A DNA stretch of 64,000 nt from positions 1 to 64,000 of the forward strand of contig JAHBXY010000011.1 in NCBI GenBank assembly GCA_019636275.1. The letters run 5' to 3'. Each line of letters starts with the position of its first letter. The stretch's first letter is position 1. Made by a program: the position numbers and the translations under genes. Source of the DNA: Planctomycetota bacterium. GTDB lineage: Bacteria > Planctomycetota > J058. Under the pieces are notes generated by a model, which was not told the origin of the DNA, ran no database searches, and was given only the letters and a program-made list of their open reading frames with translations. Shown here in pieces: positions 25,212 through 34,535 of this stretch.

Positions 25212-25525
25212 CAGGCGCGCCGCTCGCGGATCGCCGACACGAGCTCGCGCTTGCGCATCGAGCTCCGGCCGCGGATCCCCAGGTCGCGGGCGACGTTCTT
25301 CAGCTCGTCGACGGTCCGCTCGTCGAGCGACCGGTTCGGGTTCCCCGTGCCCTGGGTGCGCCGGTTGGGCGTCCGACCCTCCTCGCGGCGGCCCTTGTTG
25401 ACCGTGCGAGCGGCGATCTCCTTGGCGCGCGGCTCGGAGACGCCCCGGTCGAGGCTGCTCTCCTTGATGTGCTCGTACTTGCGCTCGTCCTTGCTGGACC
25501 AGCCTCGGCGTCGACGCTCGGCCAC
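25211..25525 (-). CDS. Rho-N-type small DNA/RNA-binding protein
   Basis: 104 residues from GTG 25525. The basic N-terminus (MAERRRRGWSSKDERKYEHI, SLDRGVSEPRAKEIAARTV) resembles plasmid-stabilisation-type proteins. The C-terminus (RTVDELKNVARDLGIRGRS, MRKRELVSAIRER) is a Rho termination factor N-terminal/SAP-like fold. It may bind nucleic acid. Overlaps the hydrolase start. Confidence 0.7.
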   Translation of the reverse strand: MAERRRRGWSSKDERKYEHIKESSLDRGVSEPRAKEIAARTVNKGRREEGRTPNRRTQGTGNPNRSLDERTVDELKNVARDLGIRGRSSMRKRELVSAIRERRA

Positions 25526-25654
25526 GGGGCACCTCGCGGTGGGCGCGCCCCCCCTCTCCTGGTGAGGCTATCACGCCCCGGCGGACCGGCACCGGTCACG
25601 ACCTGGCGCGCCGCGTCGGCGAGGCGCGTGGGCGACGACGTCGCGACCTACTTC

Positions 25655-25713
25655 GAGCCCGCGCGCGCGCCGCCGCGGCCAGCATCGTCGCCCGCAGCCG
25701 TCGAGCACACAGT
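25655..25713. repeat. Degenerate third copy of the hairpin repeat family
   Basis: CGCAGCCGTCGAGCACAC at 25693-25710 differs by one base from copy A and matches the reverse complement of copy B. The GCGCGCGCGCC side is diverged. It lies in the gap 25526-25863, which otherwise shows no gene. Confidence 0.4.
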
Positions 25714-25863
25714 TGAGGTCACCCGCGCGCCACGACCGGCGCCAACCCCGCGCGCGAGGCCCGCTTCGACGACCGGGCGCGTCGCGCGCGCCCGGGCGAC
25801 CTTCGCGTCCGGCGACGCGGTGGCTACCGTGCGAGCAGGAGGGGGAGAACCGAGCCAAGCGAC

Positions 25864-26820
25864 ATGCACGCGGCCGTCATCACCGGCCCCGGCCAGACCG
25901 CGATCGAGCGGCACCCCGACCCCGTCCCCGGCCCGCGCCAGGTGCGCGTGCGCGTCGAGGGCTGCGGCGTGTGCGCCTCGAACGTGCCCCCCTTCGAGGG
26001 CCGCCCCTGGTTCCGCTACCCGCTCGAGCCCGGCGGCCCCGGCCACGAGGGCTGGGGCGTCGTCGAGGCGGTCGGCGCCGAGGTGCGCGGGCCGGCGCCG
26101 GGCGACCGCGTCGCGTTCCTCTCCGGGCGCGCCTACGCCACGCACGACCTCGCCGAGGCCGACCAGTGCGTCGTCCTCCCGCAGTCGCTCGCGGGCCCGT
26201 TCCCCGGCGAGGCGCTGGCCTGCGCCATGAACATCTTCGCCCGCGCCGAGGTCCGCCCCGACCACACGGTCGCGATCGTGGGCGGCGGCTTCCTCGGCCT
26301 GGCGCTCACCGCGCTGTGCAGCCGCGCGCGGGCGCGCGTGCTCGTCGTCTCGCGGCGGGCGTCGTCGCTGCGCCTGGCTCGCCGCCTCGGCGCCGACCAG
26401 GCCGTGCTCCTCGACGACCTCGAGCGCGCGGCCGACGTCGTGCGCCAGGCCACGGGCGGCGAGGGCTGCGAGCGGGTGATCGAGGCCGTCGGCAAGCAGA
26501 CCGCCCTGGACCTGGCCACGCGCCTGACCCGCGTCCGCGGCCGCCTGGTGATCGCGGGCTACCACCAGGACGGCGCCCGCCAGGTCGACATGCAGCTCTG
26601 GAACTGGCGCGGCCTCGACGTGGTCAACGCGCACGAGCGCGACCCGGCCGTCTACGTCGCCGGCATGCGCGCCGCCGTGGACGCCGTGGCCGACGGCACG
26701 CTCGACCTCGAGGCGCTGCTCACGCACGCCCTGCCGCTCGAGCGCCTGGGCGACGCGCTGGCGCTGGCCGCCACCAGCCCCGAGGGGTTCGTCAAGGCCT
26801 GGGTGTATCCCGGCCGCTGA
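25864..26820 (+). CDS. MDR-family dehydrogenase (first gene of glycan cluster)
   Basis: 318 residues. GroES-like domain with EGCGVCASNVPPFEG and GPGHEGWGVVEAVG, then AIVGGGFLGLALTAL as the nucleotide loop at about 138. The Cys and His in the first domain match the catalytic zinc ligands of alcohol dehydrogenase-like enzymes. Probable NAD(P)-dependent sugar or polyol dehydrogenase. A TACCGT box at 25825-25830 may be its promoter. It is followed after 19 bases by a Gfo/Idh/MocA gene, and MDR-Gfo pairs are common in glycan clusters. Confidence 0.8.
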   Translation: MHAAVITGPGQTAIERHPDPVPGPRQVRVRVEGCGVCASNVPPFEGRPWFRYPLEPGGPGHEGWGVVEAVGAEVRGPAPGDRVAFLSGRAYATHDLAEADQCVVLPQSLAGPFPGEALACAMNIFARAEVRPDHTVAIVGGGFLGLALTALCSRARARVLVVSRRASSLRLARRLGADQAVLLDDLERAADVVRQATGGEGCERVIEAVGKQTALDLATRLTRVRGRLVIAGYHQDGARQVDMQLWNWRGLDVVNAHERDPAVYVAGMRAAVDAVADGTLDLEALLTHALPLERLGDALALAATSPEGFVKAWVYPGR

Positions 26821-26839
26821 ACGGAGAGAGGAGGAGCGA

Positions 26840-27826
26840 GTGACGAAGCGACCCCGCATCGGCGCCCTCGGCGTGGGCTGGATCGGCCGGCACCGCCTCG
26901 AGCGGGTGATCGAGAGCGGCGCCGCCGAGGTCGTCGCCCTCGCGGACGCGTCGCCGGCCGCCCTCGACGCCGCCGCGCCGTCGGCGCCCGACGCGCGCCT
27001 CGTCGAGACGCTCGACGACCTCCTGGCCCTGGACCTCGACGGCCTCATGATCGCCACGCCGAGCGCCCTGCACGCCGAGCAGAGCGTCGCGGCGCTCGGC
27101 TGCGGCGTGGCCGTGTTCTGCCAGAAGCCCCTGGCGCGCACGGCCGCGGAGACGCGGCAGGTCGTCACGGCCGCCCGGGCGGCCGACCGCCTGCTCGCGG
27201 TCGACCTCTCCTACCGGCACGTCACCGGCGTCCCGGCCCTGCGCGACCTCGTGCGCGGCGGGGCGCTCGGCGACGTCTTCGCCGCCGACCTCGTGTTCCA
27301 CAACGCCTATGGCCCGGACAAGGCCTGGTTCTACGACCCGGTCCGCTCGGGCGGCGGCTGCCTGATCGACCTCGGCGTCCACCTCGTCGACCTGGCGCTG
27401 TGGGCGCTCGACTTCCCCGCCGTCGAGGTCGTCGACCGCGACCTGCGCGCGGGCGGCGCGCCCCTGGCGCCCGGCAGCGTCGAAGACTGGGTCGCCGCGC
27501 GCCTCGTGACCGACCGCGGCGCGAGCCTGCGCCTGGCGTGCTCGTGGCGCCTGCACGCCGGGCAGGAGGCCGTGATCGAGGCCAGCTTCCACGGCACGCG
27601 CGGCGGGGCGTCGCTGCGCAACGTCGACGGCTCGTTCTACGACTTCGTCGTCGACCACCACGAGGGCACGACCCGGCGCCGCCTGGCCTCCCCCCCGGAC
27701 GCCTGGGGCGGCCGCGCCGCCGTGGCCTGGGCCCGCCGGCTCGCCCGGGACCCGGGGTTCGACCCCGAGGTGGAGCGCGCCGTCGAGGTGGCCCGCGCCC
27801 TCGACCAGCTCTACGGGCGCGCGTGA
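26840..27826 (+). CDS. Gfo/Idh/MocA-family oxidoreductase
   Basis: 328 residues from GTG 26840, with GAGGAG upstream. Rossmann fingerprint GALGVGWIGRHRLERV, then IATPSALHAEQ and CQKPLARTAAET at about 91, where most family members have EKPLA (Glu replaced by Gln). The C-terminal domain includes GGCLIDLGVHLVDLALW, a typical substrate-site helix. Likely an NAD(P)-linked oxidation or reduction of a nucleotide sugar or inositol, which would suit the inositol synthase later in the cluster. Confidence 0.85.
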   Translation: MTKRPRIGALGVGWIGRHRLERVIESGAAEVVALADASPAALDAAAPSAPDARLVETLDDLLALDLDGLMIATPSALHAEQSVAALGCGVAVFCQKPLARTAAETRQVVTAARAADRLLAVDLSYRHVTGVPALRDLVRGGALGDVFAADLVFHNAYGPDKAWFYDPVRSGGGCLIDLGVHLVDLALWALDFPAVEVVDRDLRAGGAPLAPGSVEDWVAARLVTDRGASLRLACSWRLHAGQEAVIEASFHGTRGGASLRNVDGSFYDFVVDHHEGTTRRRLASPPDAWGGRAAVAWARRLARDPGFDPEVERAVEVARALDQLYGRA

Positions 27827-27866
27827 GGGCGCGCAGCAAGGTGCGAATGAAGCGGCGGTCAGCGAC

Positions 27867-27885
27867 GTCCCCGGCGTCCGGGGAC
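27867..27885 (+). terminator. 8-bp hairpin after the Gfo/Idh/MocA gene
   Basis: GTCCCCGG CGT CCGGGGAC is a perfect stem with a 3-base loop, 40 bases past the stop. It separates the two dehydrogenase genes from the long run of overlapping genes starting at 28035. A TACAGT box at 27975-27980 could restart transcription. Confidence 0.55.
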
Positions 27886-28034
27886 CTCCGGTCAACCCGC
27901 CCAATCGACGAGAGTTGCTCGTCGCCGCGCGCGCGCGCCACGGCTGCGCGCTTCTTCGCGGTGGGGCGTCGCTCTACAGTGGGAGCCAGGTCACGGGGGG
28001 CGCCGGCGCCGCGACAGCGGGCCGAGGTCGCGCC

Positions 28035-29174
28035 ATGAGCGAGCTGGTCCTGGTCACCGGAGGGGCGGGGTTCATCGGGTCGCACCTCGCCGACGCGCTC
28101 CTGGCGCGCGGCCGCCGCGTGCGGGTGCTCGACGCCCTCTCGCCGCAGGTCCACGGCCCCGAGCCGCGCCTGCCCGCCTACCTGAGCCGCGAGGTCGAGG
28201 TGCACGTGGGCGACGTGCGCGACCCCGCCGCCGTGCGCAAGGCGCTGGCCGGGGTGGACGCCGTCGTCCACCTCGCGGCCGAGGTCGGCGTGGGGCAGAG
28301 CATGTACGCGCTCGAGCGCTACGTGGGCACGAACGACGTGGGCACGGCGGTGCTCCTCGAGGCGCTCCTCGAGCGCCCCGTGCGCCGGCTCGTCGTCGCC
28401 TCGAGCATGAGCGTCTACGGCGAGGGCCGCTGCCGCCGCGCCGACGGGCGGCTCGTCTCGGGCGTGCGCCGCTCGCGCGCCCAGCTCGAGCGCGGCCGCT
28501 GGGAGCTCGAGGACGAGGACGGCGCGCCGCTGACGCCGGTCCCCACGCCCGAGACGCACCCCTGCGAGCTGGCCTCGGTCTACGCGCTCACGAAGTACGA
28601 CCAGGAGCGGCTGTGCCTGATGGTCGGCGCCGCCTACTCGATCCCGACCGTGGCCCTGCGCTTCTTCAACGCCTACGGCCCGCGCCAGGCGCTCTCGAAC
28701 CCCTACACCGGCGTGCTGGCGATCTTCGCCGCCCGCTACCTCAACGACCGCGCGCCGGTCGTCTTCGAGGACGGCCAGCAGCGGCGCGACTTCGTCTCCG
28801 TCCACGACATCGCCCGCGCCTGCTGCCTGGCCCTCGAGCGCGACGGCGTCGAGGGCGAGGTGTTCAACGTCGGCAGCGGCCAGCCGCGGACGGTGCTCGA
28901 GGTCGCGGCGGCCATGGCCCGCGTCCTGGGCAAGGAAGGCCTGGCCCCCGAGGTCACGGGCGAGTACCGGTTCGGCGACATCCGCCACTGCTTCGCCGAC
29001 GTCACCCGCGCCCGGCAGCGGCTGGGCTACGCGCCGGAGGTCGACTTCGAGGCCGGCCTCGAGGAGCTGGCCGAGTGGCTGCGCGGCCAGCGCGCGGCCG
29101 ACCACGTCGCGCTGGCCCGGCAGGAGCTCTCGAACCGGGGCCTCACGCTCCTCGGCTCGAGCGAGGCCGCGTAG
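28035..29174 (+). CDS. dTDP-L-rhamnose 4-epimerase-like SDR
   Basis: 379 residues. Extended SDR with TGGAGFIGSHLADALL at 8-23, VDAVVHLAAEVGVGQSMYAL at about 74, SSMSVYGEG at about 121-129, catalytic Y-x3-K as YALTK, and RFFNAYGPRQALSNPYTG. The combination GVGQSMY, YALTKYDQE and ALSNPYTGV is that of dTDP-L-rhamnose 4-epimerases, which make dTDP-6-deoxy-L-talose. An insertion (RADGRLVSGVRRSRAQ) interrupts the usual spacing. It probably prepares a nucleotide sugar for the transferases downstream. Confidence 0.75.
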   Translation: MSELVLVTGGAGFIGSHLADALLARGRRVRVLDALSPQVHGPEPRLPAYLSREVEVHVGDVRDPAAVRKALAGVDAVVHLAAEVGVGQSMYALERYVGTNDVGTAVLLEALLERPVRRLVVASSMSVYGEGRCRRADGRLVSGVRRSRAQLERGRWELEDEDGAPLTPVPTPETHPCELASVYALTKYDQERLCLMVGAAYSIPTVALRFFNAYGPRQALSNPYTGVLAIFAARYLNDRAPVVFEDGQQRRDFVSVHDIARACCLALERDGVEGEVFNVGSGQPRTVLEVAAAMARVLGKEGLAPEVTGEYRFGDIRHCFADVTRARQRLGYAPEVDFEAGLEELAEWLRGQRAADHVALARQELSNRGLTLLGSSEAA

Positions 29175-29189
29175 GCGGGGGGCAGAGAC

Positions 29190-31109
29190 ATGCACCGCGG
29201 CACGTCCACCAGCAGCGACGCGGCGCGCCTGGGCCTCGCCGTCACGCTCCGACCGGGCGACGACCCCGCCGGCCTGGCGCGCGACCTGGTCCGCCTCGGG
29301 CTCCCGCGCCTCCGCGCCGTCCTCCCGGCGTCCGCCTGGGCCGACGACGCCGCCGGCGCCGCGGCCCTGCTCGAGGCCCTCGCCCGCGAGGTCGAGCTCC
29401 TCCCCTGCCTCCTCATGGACCTCCCGGGCGGCGACCTGGCCGGGCTCGTCGAGGCGGCGCTGGCCCCCTGCGGCCCGGAGGTCGCGTGGGTCGAGCTCGC
29501 CTGCGGCCCCTCGGGTGACCACGACGCCGTGGTCGAGGCCGCCCGCCGCGTGCGCGCGCTCGGGCGCCGCGTCGCGCTCTCCGTCGCCGCGGACGACCCC
29601 GGCGCCCTCGCCGCGGCGCCGCTCGAGCACGCCGACGCGGTCGGCGTCGACCTGCGCGGCACGGCGCCGGCGGACAGGGAGGCCGCCGTGCGGCGAGCCC
29701 GGTCGGCCTTGCCGGGCTGCCCCGCCTGGGTCGTGGGCGTCGGCCGCACGAGCTTCCCCCACGACGAGCTGGCGCAGGCGCGCGCGCTCCTCGCGGCGCT
29801 GGCCCTGCCGGCGGAGCGGCTCTACTGGGACGGCCTCCGCGACCGCCCGCCCGCCGTCGCGCTCAAGCGCGCACCTGACGACCCAGGGCGCGCACCTGAC
29901 GACGCCGGCGACCCCCGGGCGGCCACGGGCGGCCTCCTGCACCACGACGGCCGCGAGAAGCTGCTCGCCCGCCTCCTCGCGGCGGGCGGGCCGGACGCCG
30001 TCCGCGAGGTCGTGGGCTGGGCCGACCTGGCCGAGGTCGAGGTCCGGGGCGGCGCGCCGCCCGCCCTGATCACCGGCGGCGCCGGCTTCGTAGGCGCCAA
30101 CCTGGCCGCGCGCCTCCTGGCGGCCGGCCGCCGCGTCGTCCTCTACGACGACCTCTCGCGCGCGGGCGTCGAGGAGAACGCGCGCTGGCTGCTCGAGGGC
30201 TGGGGCGACGCCGTGCGCCTCGTCGTCGCCGACGTGCGCGACCGCGCGCGCCTGCGCCGCGCCCTCGAGGGCACGGGCGAGGTGTTCCACCTCGCCGGGC
30301 AGGTCGCCGTGACGACCAGCCTCGAGCGCCCCACCCACGACTTCGAGGTCAACGCCCTGGGCACGCACGTGCTCCTCGAGGAGCTGCGCCTGCGCCAGCG
30401 GCGCGGCGAGGGGCCGCCGTCGCTCGTGTTCACCTCCACGAACAAGGTCTACGGCGCCCTCCCCGACCTGCCGCTGGTCGAGCGCGCGACGCGCTGGGAG
30501 CCGGCCGACCCGCTCCTGCGCGCGCGCGGGATCCCCGAGGACCAGCCGCTCGACCTGCACAGCCCCTACGGCTGCTCCAAGGGCGCCGCCGACCAGTACG
30601 TGCTCGAGTACGCGCGCACGTTCGGCCTCCCGGCGGTCGTGTTCCGCATGAGCTGCATCTACGGCCCGCGGCAGCTCGGCACCCCGGACCAGGGCTGGGT
30701 CAGCCAGTTCGCGCTCTGCGCCCTCGAGGGCCAGCCGCTGACGGTCTACGGCGACGGCAAGCAGGTGCGCGACGTCCTGCACGTGGACGACCTCGTCGAC
30801 GCCTTCCTCCTCGCCGCGGCGCGCGCGCCGGCGCTGGCCGGGCGCGCCTTCAACATCGGCGGCGGGCCGCAGCGCACGATCAGCCTGCTCGAGCTGCTCG
30901 ACCTCCTCCGCGGGCTCGGGGCGAGCCGCCTCGCCGTGGGCCACGCCGGCTGGCGCCCGGGCGACCAGCGCTACTACGTGTCCGACGCGAGCCGCTTCCG
31001 GGCCGCCACCGGCTGGGCGCCGAGGGTCGGCGTCCACGAGGGGGTCGGGCGGCTGGTCCGCTGGCTGCGCGAGTCGCCGGCGTACGCCCGGCGGGCGAGG
31101 AGCGCGTGA
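29190..31109 (+). CDS. Fusion: inactive glycosidase-like barrel + CDP-paratose 2-epimerase-like SDR
   Basis: 639 residues. The C-terminal 345 form an extended SDR: ALITGGAGFVGANLAARLL at about 291, SPYGCSKGAADQYVLEYA with catalytic Tyr/Lys, and GTPDQGWVSQFALCALEG, all close to CDP-paratose/tyvelose 2-epimerases. The N-terminal 270 residues look like a TIM barrel related to the glycosidase at 39217, but where that protein has WNEPNN and VTEVGVSTF this one has ELACGPSG and VVGVGRTSF, so both catalytic Glu residues are gone. It may bind a glycan. The next gene's GTG overlaps the stop. Confidence 0.75.
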   Translation: MHRGTSTSSDAARLGLAVTLRPGDDPAGLARDLVRLGLPRLRAVLPASAWADDAAGAAALLEALAREVELLPCLLMDLPGGDLAGLVEAALAPCGPEVAWVELACGPSGDHDAVVEAARRVRALGRRVALSVAADDPGALAAAPLEHADAVGVDLRGTAPADREAAVRRARSALPGCPAWVVGVGRTSFPHDELAQARALLAALALPAERLYWDGLRDRPPAVALKRAPDDPGRAPDDAGDPRAATGGLLHHDGREKLLARLLAAGGPDAVREVVGWADLAEVEVRGGAPPALITGGAGFVGANLAARLLAAGRRVVLYDDLSRAGVEENARWLLEGWGDAVRLVVADVRDRARLRRALEGTGEVFHLAGQVAVTTSLERPTHDFEVNALGTHVLLEELRLRQRRGEGPPSLVFTSTNKVYGALPDLPLVERATRWEPADPLLRARGIPEDQPLDLHSPYGCSKGAADQYVLEYARTFGLPAVVFRMSCIYGPRQLGTPDQGWVSQFALCALEGQPLTVYGDGKQVRDVLHVDDLVDAFLLAAARAPALAGRAFNIGGGPQRTISLLELLDLLRGLGASRLAVGHAGWRPGDQRYYVSDASRFRAATGWAPRVGVHEGVGRLVRWLRESPAYARRARSA

Positions 31110-32249
31110 GCCCGCTCGCGGCGCCGCGGCGCGTCCTCATGACGACCGACACGGTCGGCGGCGTGTGGACCTACGCGCTGGACCTGTGCGCGGCGCTGTG
31201 CGCCCGCGGCGTCGAGGTGCTCCTCGTGGCCGCCGGCGACGAGCCCGACCCGGCCCAGCGCGCGGCGGCGGCGGCGCTCGAGGGCCTCGCCCTGCGCGCC
31301 GTCGGCGGGCGGCTCGAGTGGATGGCCGACCCCTGGGCCGACGTCGACCGGCGGGGCGCGCGCCTGCTCGACCTCGCGGCCGACTTCGAGCCCGACCTGG
31401 TCCACCTCAACGACTACGCCCACGGCGCGCTCGACTGGCCGGCGCCCGTCCTGCTCGTCGGCCACTCGTGCGTGTCGTCGTGGTTCGAGGCCGTGCGCGG
31501 CCACGCCCCGCCGCCGGCGTGGGACGAGTACCGCCGCCGGGTCCGCGCCGGGCTCGCCGGCGCCGACCTCATCGTCGCCCCCACGGCCGCCATGCTCGAC
31601 GCGCTCGCGCGCCACCACGGGCCGCTCCCGGGCGGGCGCGTGATCCTGAACGGCGCCCGGCCGGAGCGCTTCGCGCCCGGCGTCGAGCAGCCGCTGATCT
31701 TCTCGGCCGGGCGCCTGTGGGACGAGGCCAAGAACGTGGCCGCGCTCGTGCGCGTGGCCCCGGGGCTCCCCTGGCCCGTGGCCGTCGCGGGGCCCCCGGC
31801 GCTCGACGGCGCCGGCGCGCCCGTGCCGCTCCCCGGCGTGCGCGCGCTCGGGCGGCTGCCGCAGGTCGAGGTGGCGCGCTGGCTGGCCCGGGCGGCGATC
31901 TACGCCCTGCCCGCCCGCTACGAGCCCTTCGGCCTCTCGGCGCTCGAGGCGGCGCTGGCCGGCTGCGCGCTGGTGCTCGGCGACGTCCCCTCGCTGCGCG
32001 AGGTGTGGGGCGACGCGGCCGCCTTCGTGGCGCCCGACGACGCCGCGGCGCTCGACGCGCGCGCTGCGCCACCTGATCGGCGACCCGGCCGGGCGGCGCC
32101 GCGCGGCGCTGGCCGCGCGGGCCTGCGGGCTCGAGCTCTCGGCGGGTCGCGCCGCGAAGCACCTGGCCGCCTACCGCGAGCTGCTGGCGCGGGCGCTGCC
32201 CGGGCGCGCGCGGGCGCGCCGCGGCCGCCGCGTCCTCCGGAGGGCCTGA
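31106..32249 (+). CDS. Family 4 glycosyltransferase, with a frameshift near 32060
   Basis: The GT-B fold is clear: TDTVGGVWTYALDL at the N-terminus, SAGRLWDEAKNVAALV in the middle, and ARYEPFGLSALEAALAG with the E-x7-E motif. The frame reads to VAPDDAAALDAR and then fails. One base out of frame the same gene continues as LRHLIGDPAGRRRAAL and ends at TGA 32247-32249, two bases before the next gene. A one-base insertion (or two-base loss) in GCGCGCGCTGCG explains it. Either a sequencing error or a recent loss. GTG 31106 overlaps the previous stop. Confidence 0.75.
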
Positions 32250-32250
32250 C

Positions 32251-33345
32251 GTGCGCTTCGTCCTCTTCTACCACTCGCTCGTCTCCGACTGGAACCACGG
32301 CAACGCCCACTTCCTGCGCGGCGTCGCGCGCGAGCTGCTCGCCCGCGGCCACGCCGTGCGCGTGCTCGAGCCGGCGGGCGGCTGGAGCCGCGCCCAGCTC
32401 CTCGCCGACCAGGGGCCGGAGGCGGTGGCCCGCTTCGCCGACGACTTCCCGGAGCTCGCCGCCGGGACCTACGACCTCGCGACGCTGGACCTCGCGGCCG
32501 CGCTCGACGGCGCCGACGTGGTCATGGTGCACGAGTGGAGCGAGCCCGAGCTCGTGCGCCGCGTCGGCGCGCACCGCGCCGCCGGCGGCCGCTACGCGCT
32601 CCTGTTCCACGACACGCACCACCGCTGCGTCACGGCGCCCGGCGAGCTCGCCGCCTACGACCTGCGCCACTACGACGCGGTGCTCGCCTTCGGCGAGGTG
32701 ATCCGCGGCCGCTACGCGCGCCGCGGCTGCGAAGCCTTCACCTGGCACGAGGCCGCCGACGTCCGGCTGTTCCGCCCCCTGCCCGAGGTGGCGCGGACGG
32801 GCGACCTCGTGTGGGTGGGCAACTGGGGTGACGAGGAGCGCACGGCCGAGCTGCACGAGTTCCTCCTCCGCCCCGCCCGGGCCCTGGGGGTGCGGACGAC
32901 CGTCCACGGGGTGCGTTACCCGCGGGAGGCGCTCGCCGCCCTGGCCGCGGCCGGCGTCGAGTACGGCGGCTGGCTGGCCAACGCCGACGTCCCGCGGGCC
33001 TTCGCCCGCCACAGGGTGACCGTGCACGTCCCGCGGCGGCCCTACGTCGAGGCCCTCCCCGGCGTACCCACGATCCGCGTGTTCGAGGCGCTCGCCTGCG
33101 GCATCCCCCTCGTGTGCGCGCCCTGGCGCGACGTCGAGGGCCTCTTCCGCCCGGGGGAGGACTTCCTGGTCGCCCGCTCGGGCGACGACATGGCCCGGCA
33201 TCTGCGTGAGCTGCTCGCGGACCCGGCGCTGGCGGCGGCGGTGGCGCGCTCGGGCCGCGAGACGGTGCTCGGGCGCCACACGTGCGCCCACCGCGTCGAC
33301 GAGCTGCTCTCGATCCTGGCCCGCCTGGGCGCGGAGACCCGATGA
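32251..33345 (+). CDS. CgeB-like glycosyltransferase
   Basis: 364 residues from GTG 32251. N-terminal VLFYHSLVSDWNHGNAHFLRG is the start shared by the CgeB-type proteins of this cluster (S-x-W-NG/HGNA). C-terminal GVPTIRVFEALACGIPLVCAPW and LFRPGEDFLVAR match the Glyco_trans_1_2 domain. It presumably transfers a sugar from a nucleotide donor, in the cytosol. It begins 1 base after the GT4 stop and overlaps the next gene by 4 bases. Confidence 0.75.
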   Translation: MRFVLFYHSLVSDWNHGNAHFLRGVARELLARGHAVRVLEPAGGWSRAQLLADQGPEAVARFADDFPELAAGTYDLATLDLAAALDGADVVMVHEWSEPELVRRVGAHRAAGGRYALLFHDTHHRCVTAPGELAAYDLRHYDAVLAFGEVIRGRYARRGCEAFTWHEAADVRLFRPLPEVARTGDLVWVGNWGDEERTAELHEFLLRPARALGVRTTVHGVRYPREALAALAAAGVEYGGWLANADVPRAFARHRVTVHVPRRPYVEALPGVPTIRVFEALACGIPLVCAPWRDVEGLFRPGEDFLVARSGDDMARHLRELLADPALAAAVARSGRETVLGRHTCAHRVDELLSILARLGAETR

Positions 33346-34469
33346 CCCCCCCCCCGACGACCCGGCCGCTGACGACCCGGCCGCTGACGATCTCCTTCTT
33401 CGGGTCGAGCCTCGTCTCGGCGTACTGGAACGGCGCCGCGACCTACTACCGCGGGGTGATCCGCGCCCTGGCCGCGCGCGGCCACCGGGTGACGTTCTAC
33501 GAGCCCGACGCCTACGAGCGGCAGCGACATCGCGACATGGACGACCCGGACTGGTGCCGCGTCGTCGTCTACGCCCCGACCGCGGCCGACCTCGACCGCT
33601 GCCTCGACGAGGGCGCCCGGGCGGACCTGGTCGTCAAGGCCAGCGGCGTGGGCGTGCTCGACCGCGAGCTGGAGGCCGGCGTCCTGGCTCACCGGCGCCC
33701 GGGGTCGCTCGTGGCCTTCTGGGACGTCGACGCGCCGGCCACCCTCGAGCGGGTGCAGGGCGACGCGCGCGACCCGTTCCGAGCGCTCGTCCCCCGCTAC
33801 GACGTCGTGTTCACCTACGGCGGCGGCCCGCCGGTCGCGCGCGCCTACGAGGCGCTGGGCGCGCGCCTGTGCGCGCCGATCTACAACGCGCTCGACCCGT
33901 CGACGCACCACCCGTCGCCGCCGCGGCCGGAGTGGGCGGCCGACCTGGCGCTGCTCGCCAACCGCCTGCCCGACCGCGAGCGGCGTATCGACGAGTTCTT
34001 CCTCCGCGCGGCGGCGCTCGCGCCCGACCGCGCCTTCCTCCTCGGCGGCGCCGGCTGGGCCGACAAGCCGCTGCCCGTGAACGTGCGCGCCGTGGGCCAC
34101 GTCTACACGCGCGACCACAACGCGTTCAACTCGAGCGCCAGGGCGGTGCTCAACGTCGCCCGCGACAGCATGGCCCGGACCGGCTGGTCGCCCGCCACGC
34201 GCGTGTTCGAGGCCGCCGGCGCCGGCGCCTGCCTGATCACCGACGCCTGGGAGGGGCTCGACGACTTCCTCGCCCCCGGCCGCGAGGTGCTCGTGGCGCG
34301 CGACGGCGAGGAGGTCGCGCGTCACCTGCGCGACCTCTCGAACGCCGACGCGGCCGCGATCGGCGCCGCCGCCCGGGCGCGGGTCCTCCTCGAGCACACC
34401 TACGACCACCGCGCCCGCGAGGTCGAGCGCGTGCTCCAGGGCGGCGAGGCGCAGCGGTGGTCGGCGTGA
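33342..34469 (+). CDS. CgeB-like glycosyltransferase
   Basis: 375 residues. The first 15 contain a short tandem duplication (TTRPLTTRPLT). FFGSSLVSAYWNGAATYYRG matches the family N-terminus, and SLVAFWDVDAPATLERV and TGWSPATRVFEAAGAGACLITDAW, with DDFLAPGREVLVAR, match the C-terminal nucleotide-binding domain. ATG overlaps the previous stop (ATGA). It is one of four related transferases in the cluster, so sequential glycosyl additions are likely. Confidence 0.75.
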   Translation: MTPPPTTRPLTTRPLTISFFGSSLVSAYWNGAATYYRGVIRALAARGHRVTFYEPDAYERQRHRDMDDPDWCRVVVYAPTAADLDRCLDEGARADLVVKASGVGVLDRELEAGVLAHRRPGSLVAFWDVDAPATLERVQGDARDPFRALVPRYDVVFTYGGGPPVARAYEALGARLCAPIYNALDPSTHHPSPPRPEWAADLALLANRLPDRERRIDEFFLRAAALAPDRAFLLGGAGWADKPLPVNVRAVGHVYTRDHNAFNSSARAVLNVARDSMARTGWSPATRVFEAAGAGACLITDAWEGLDDFLAPGREVLVARDGEEVARHLRDLSNADAAAIGAAARARVLLEHTYDHRAREVERVLQGGEAQRWSA

Positions 34470-34535
34470 GGAGCACCACGGAGGACATCCCGCGTCCGCC
34501 GCGGTCCGTCCCCGGGAACGGTCGAGGGCGATGAC

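Noticed and set aside
27222..31037. A 1271-residue open frame antisense to the epimerases
   Set aside because: Low-complexity Arg/Ala/Gly composition and no domain; the + strand genes are well supported.
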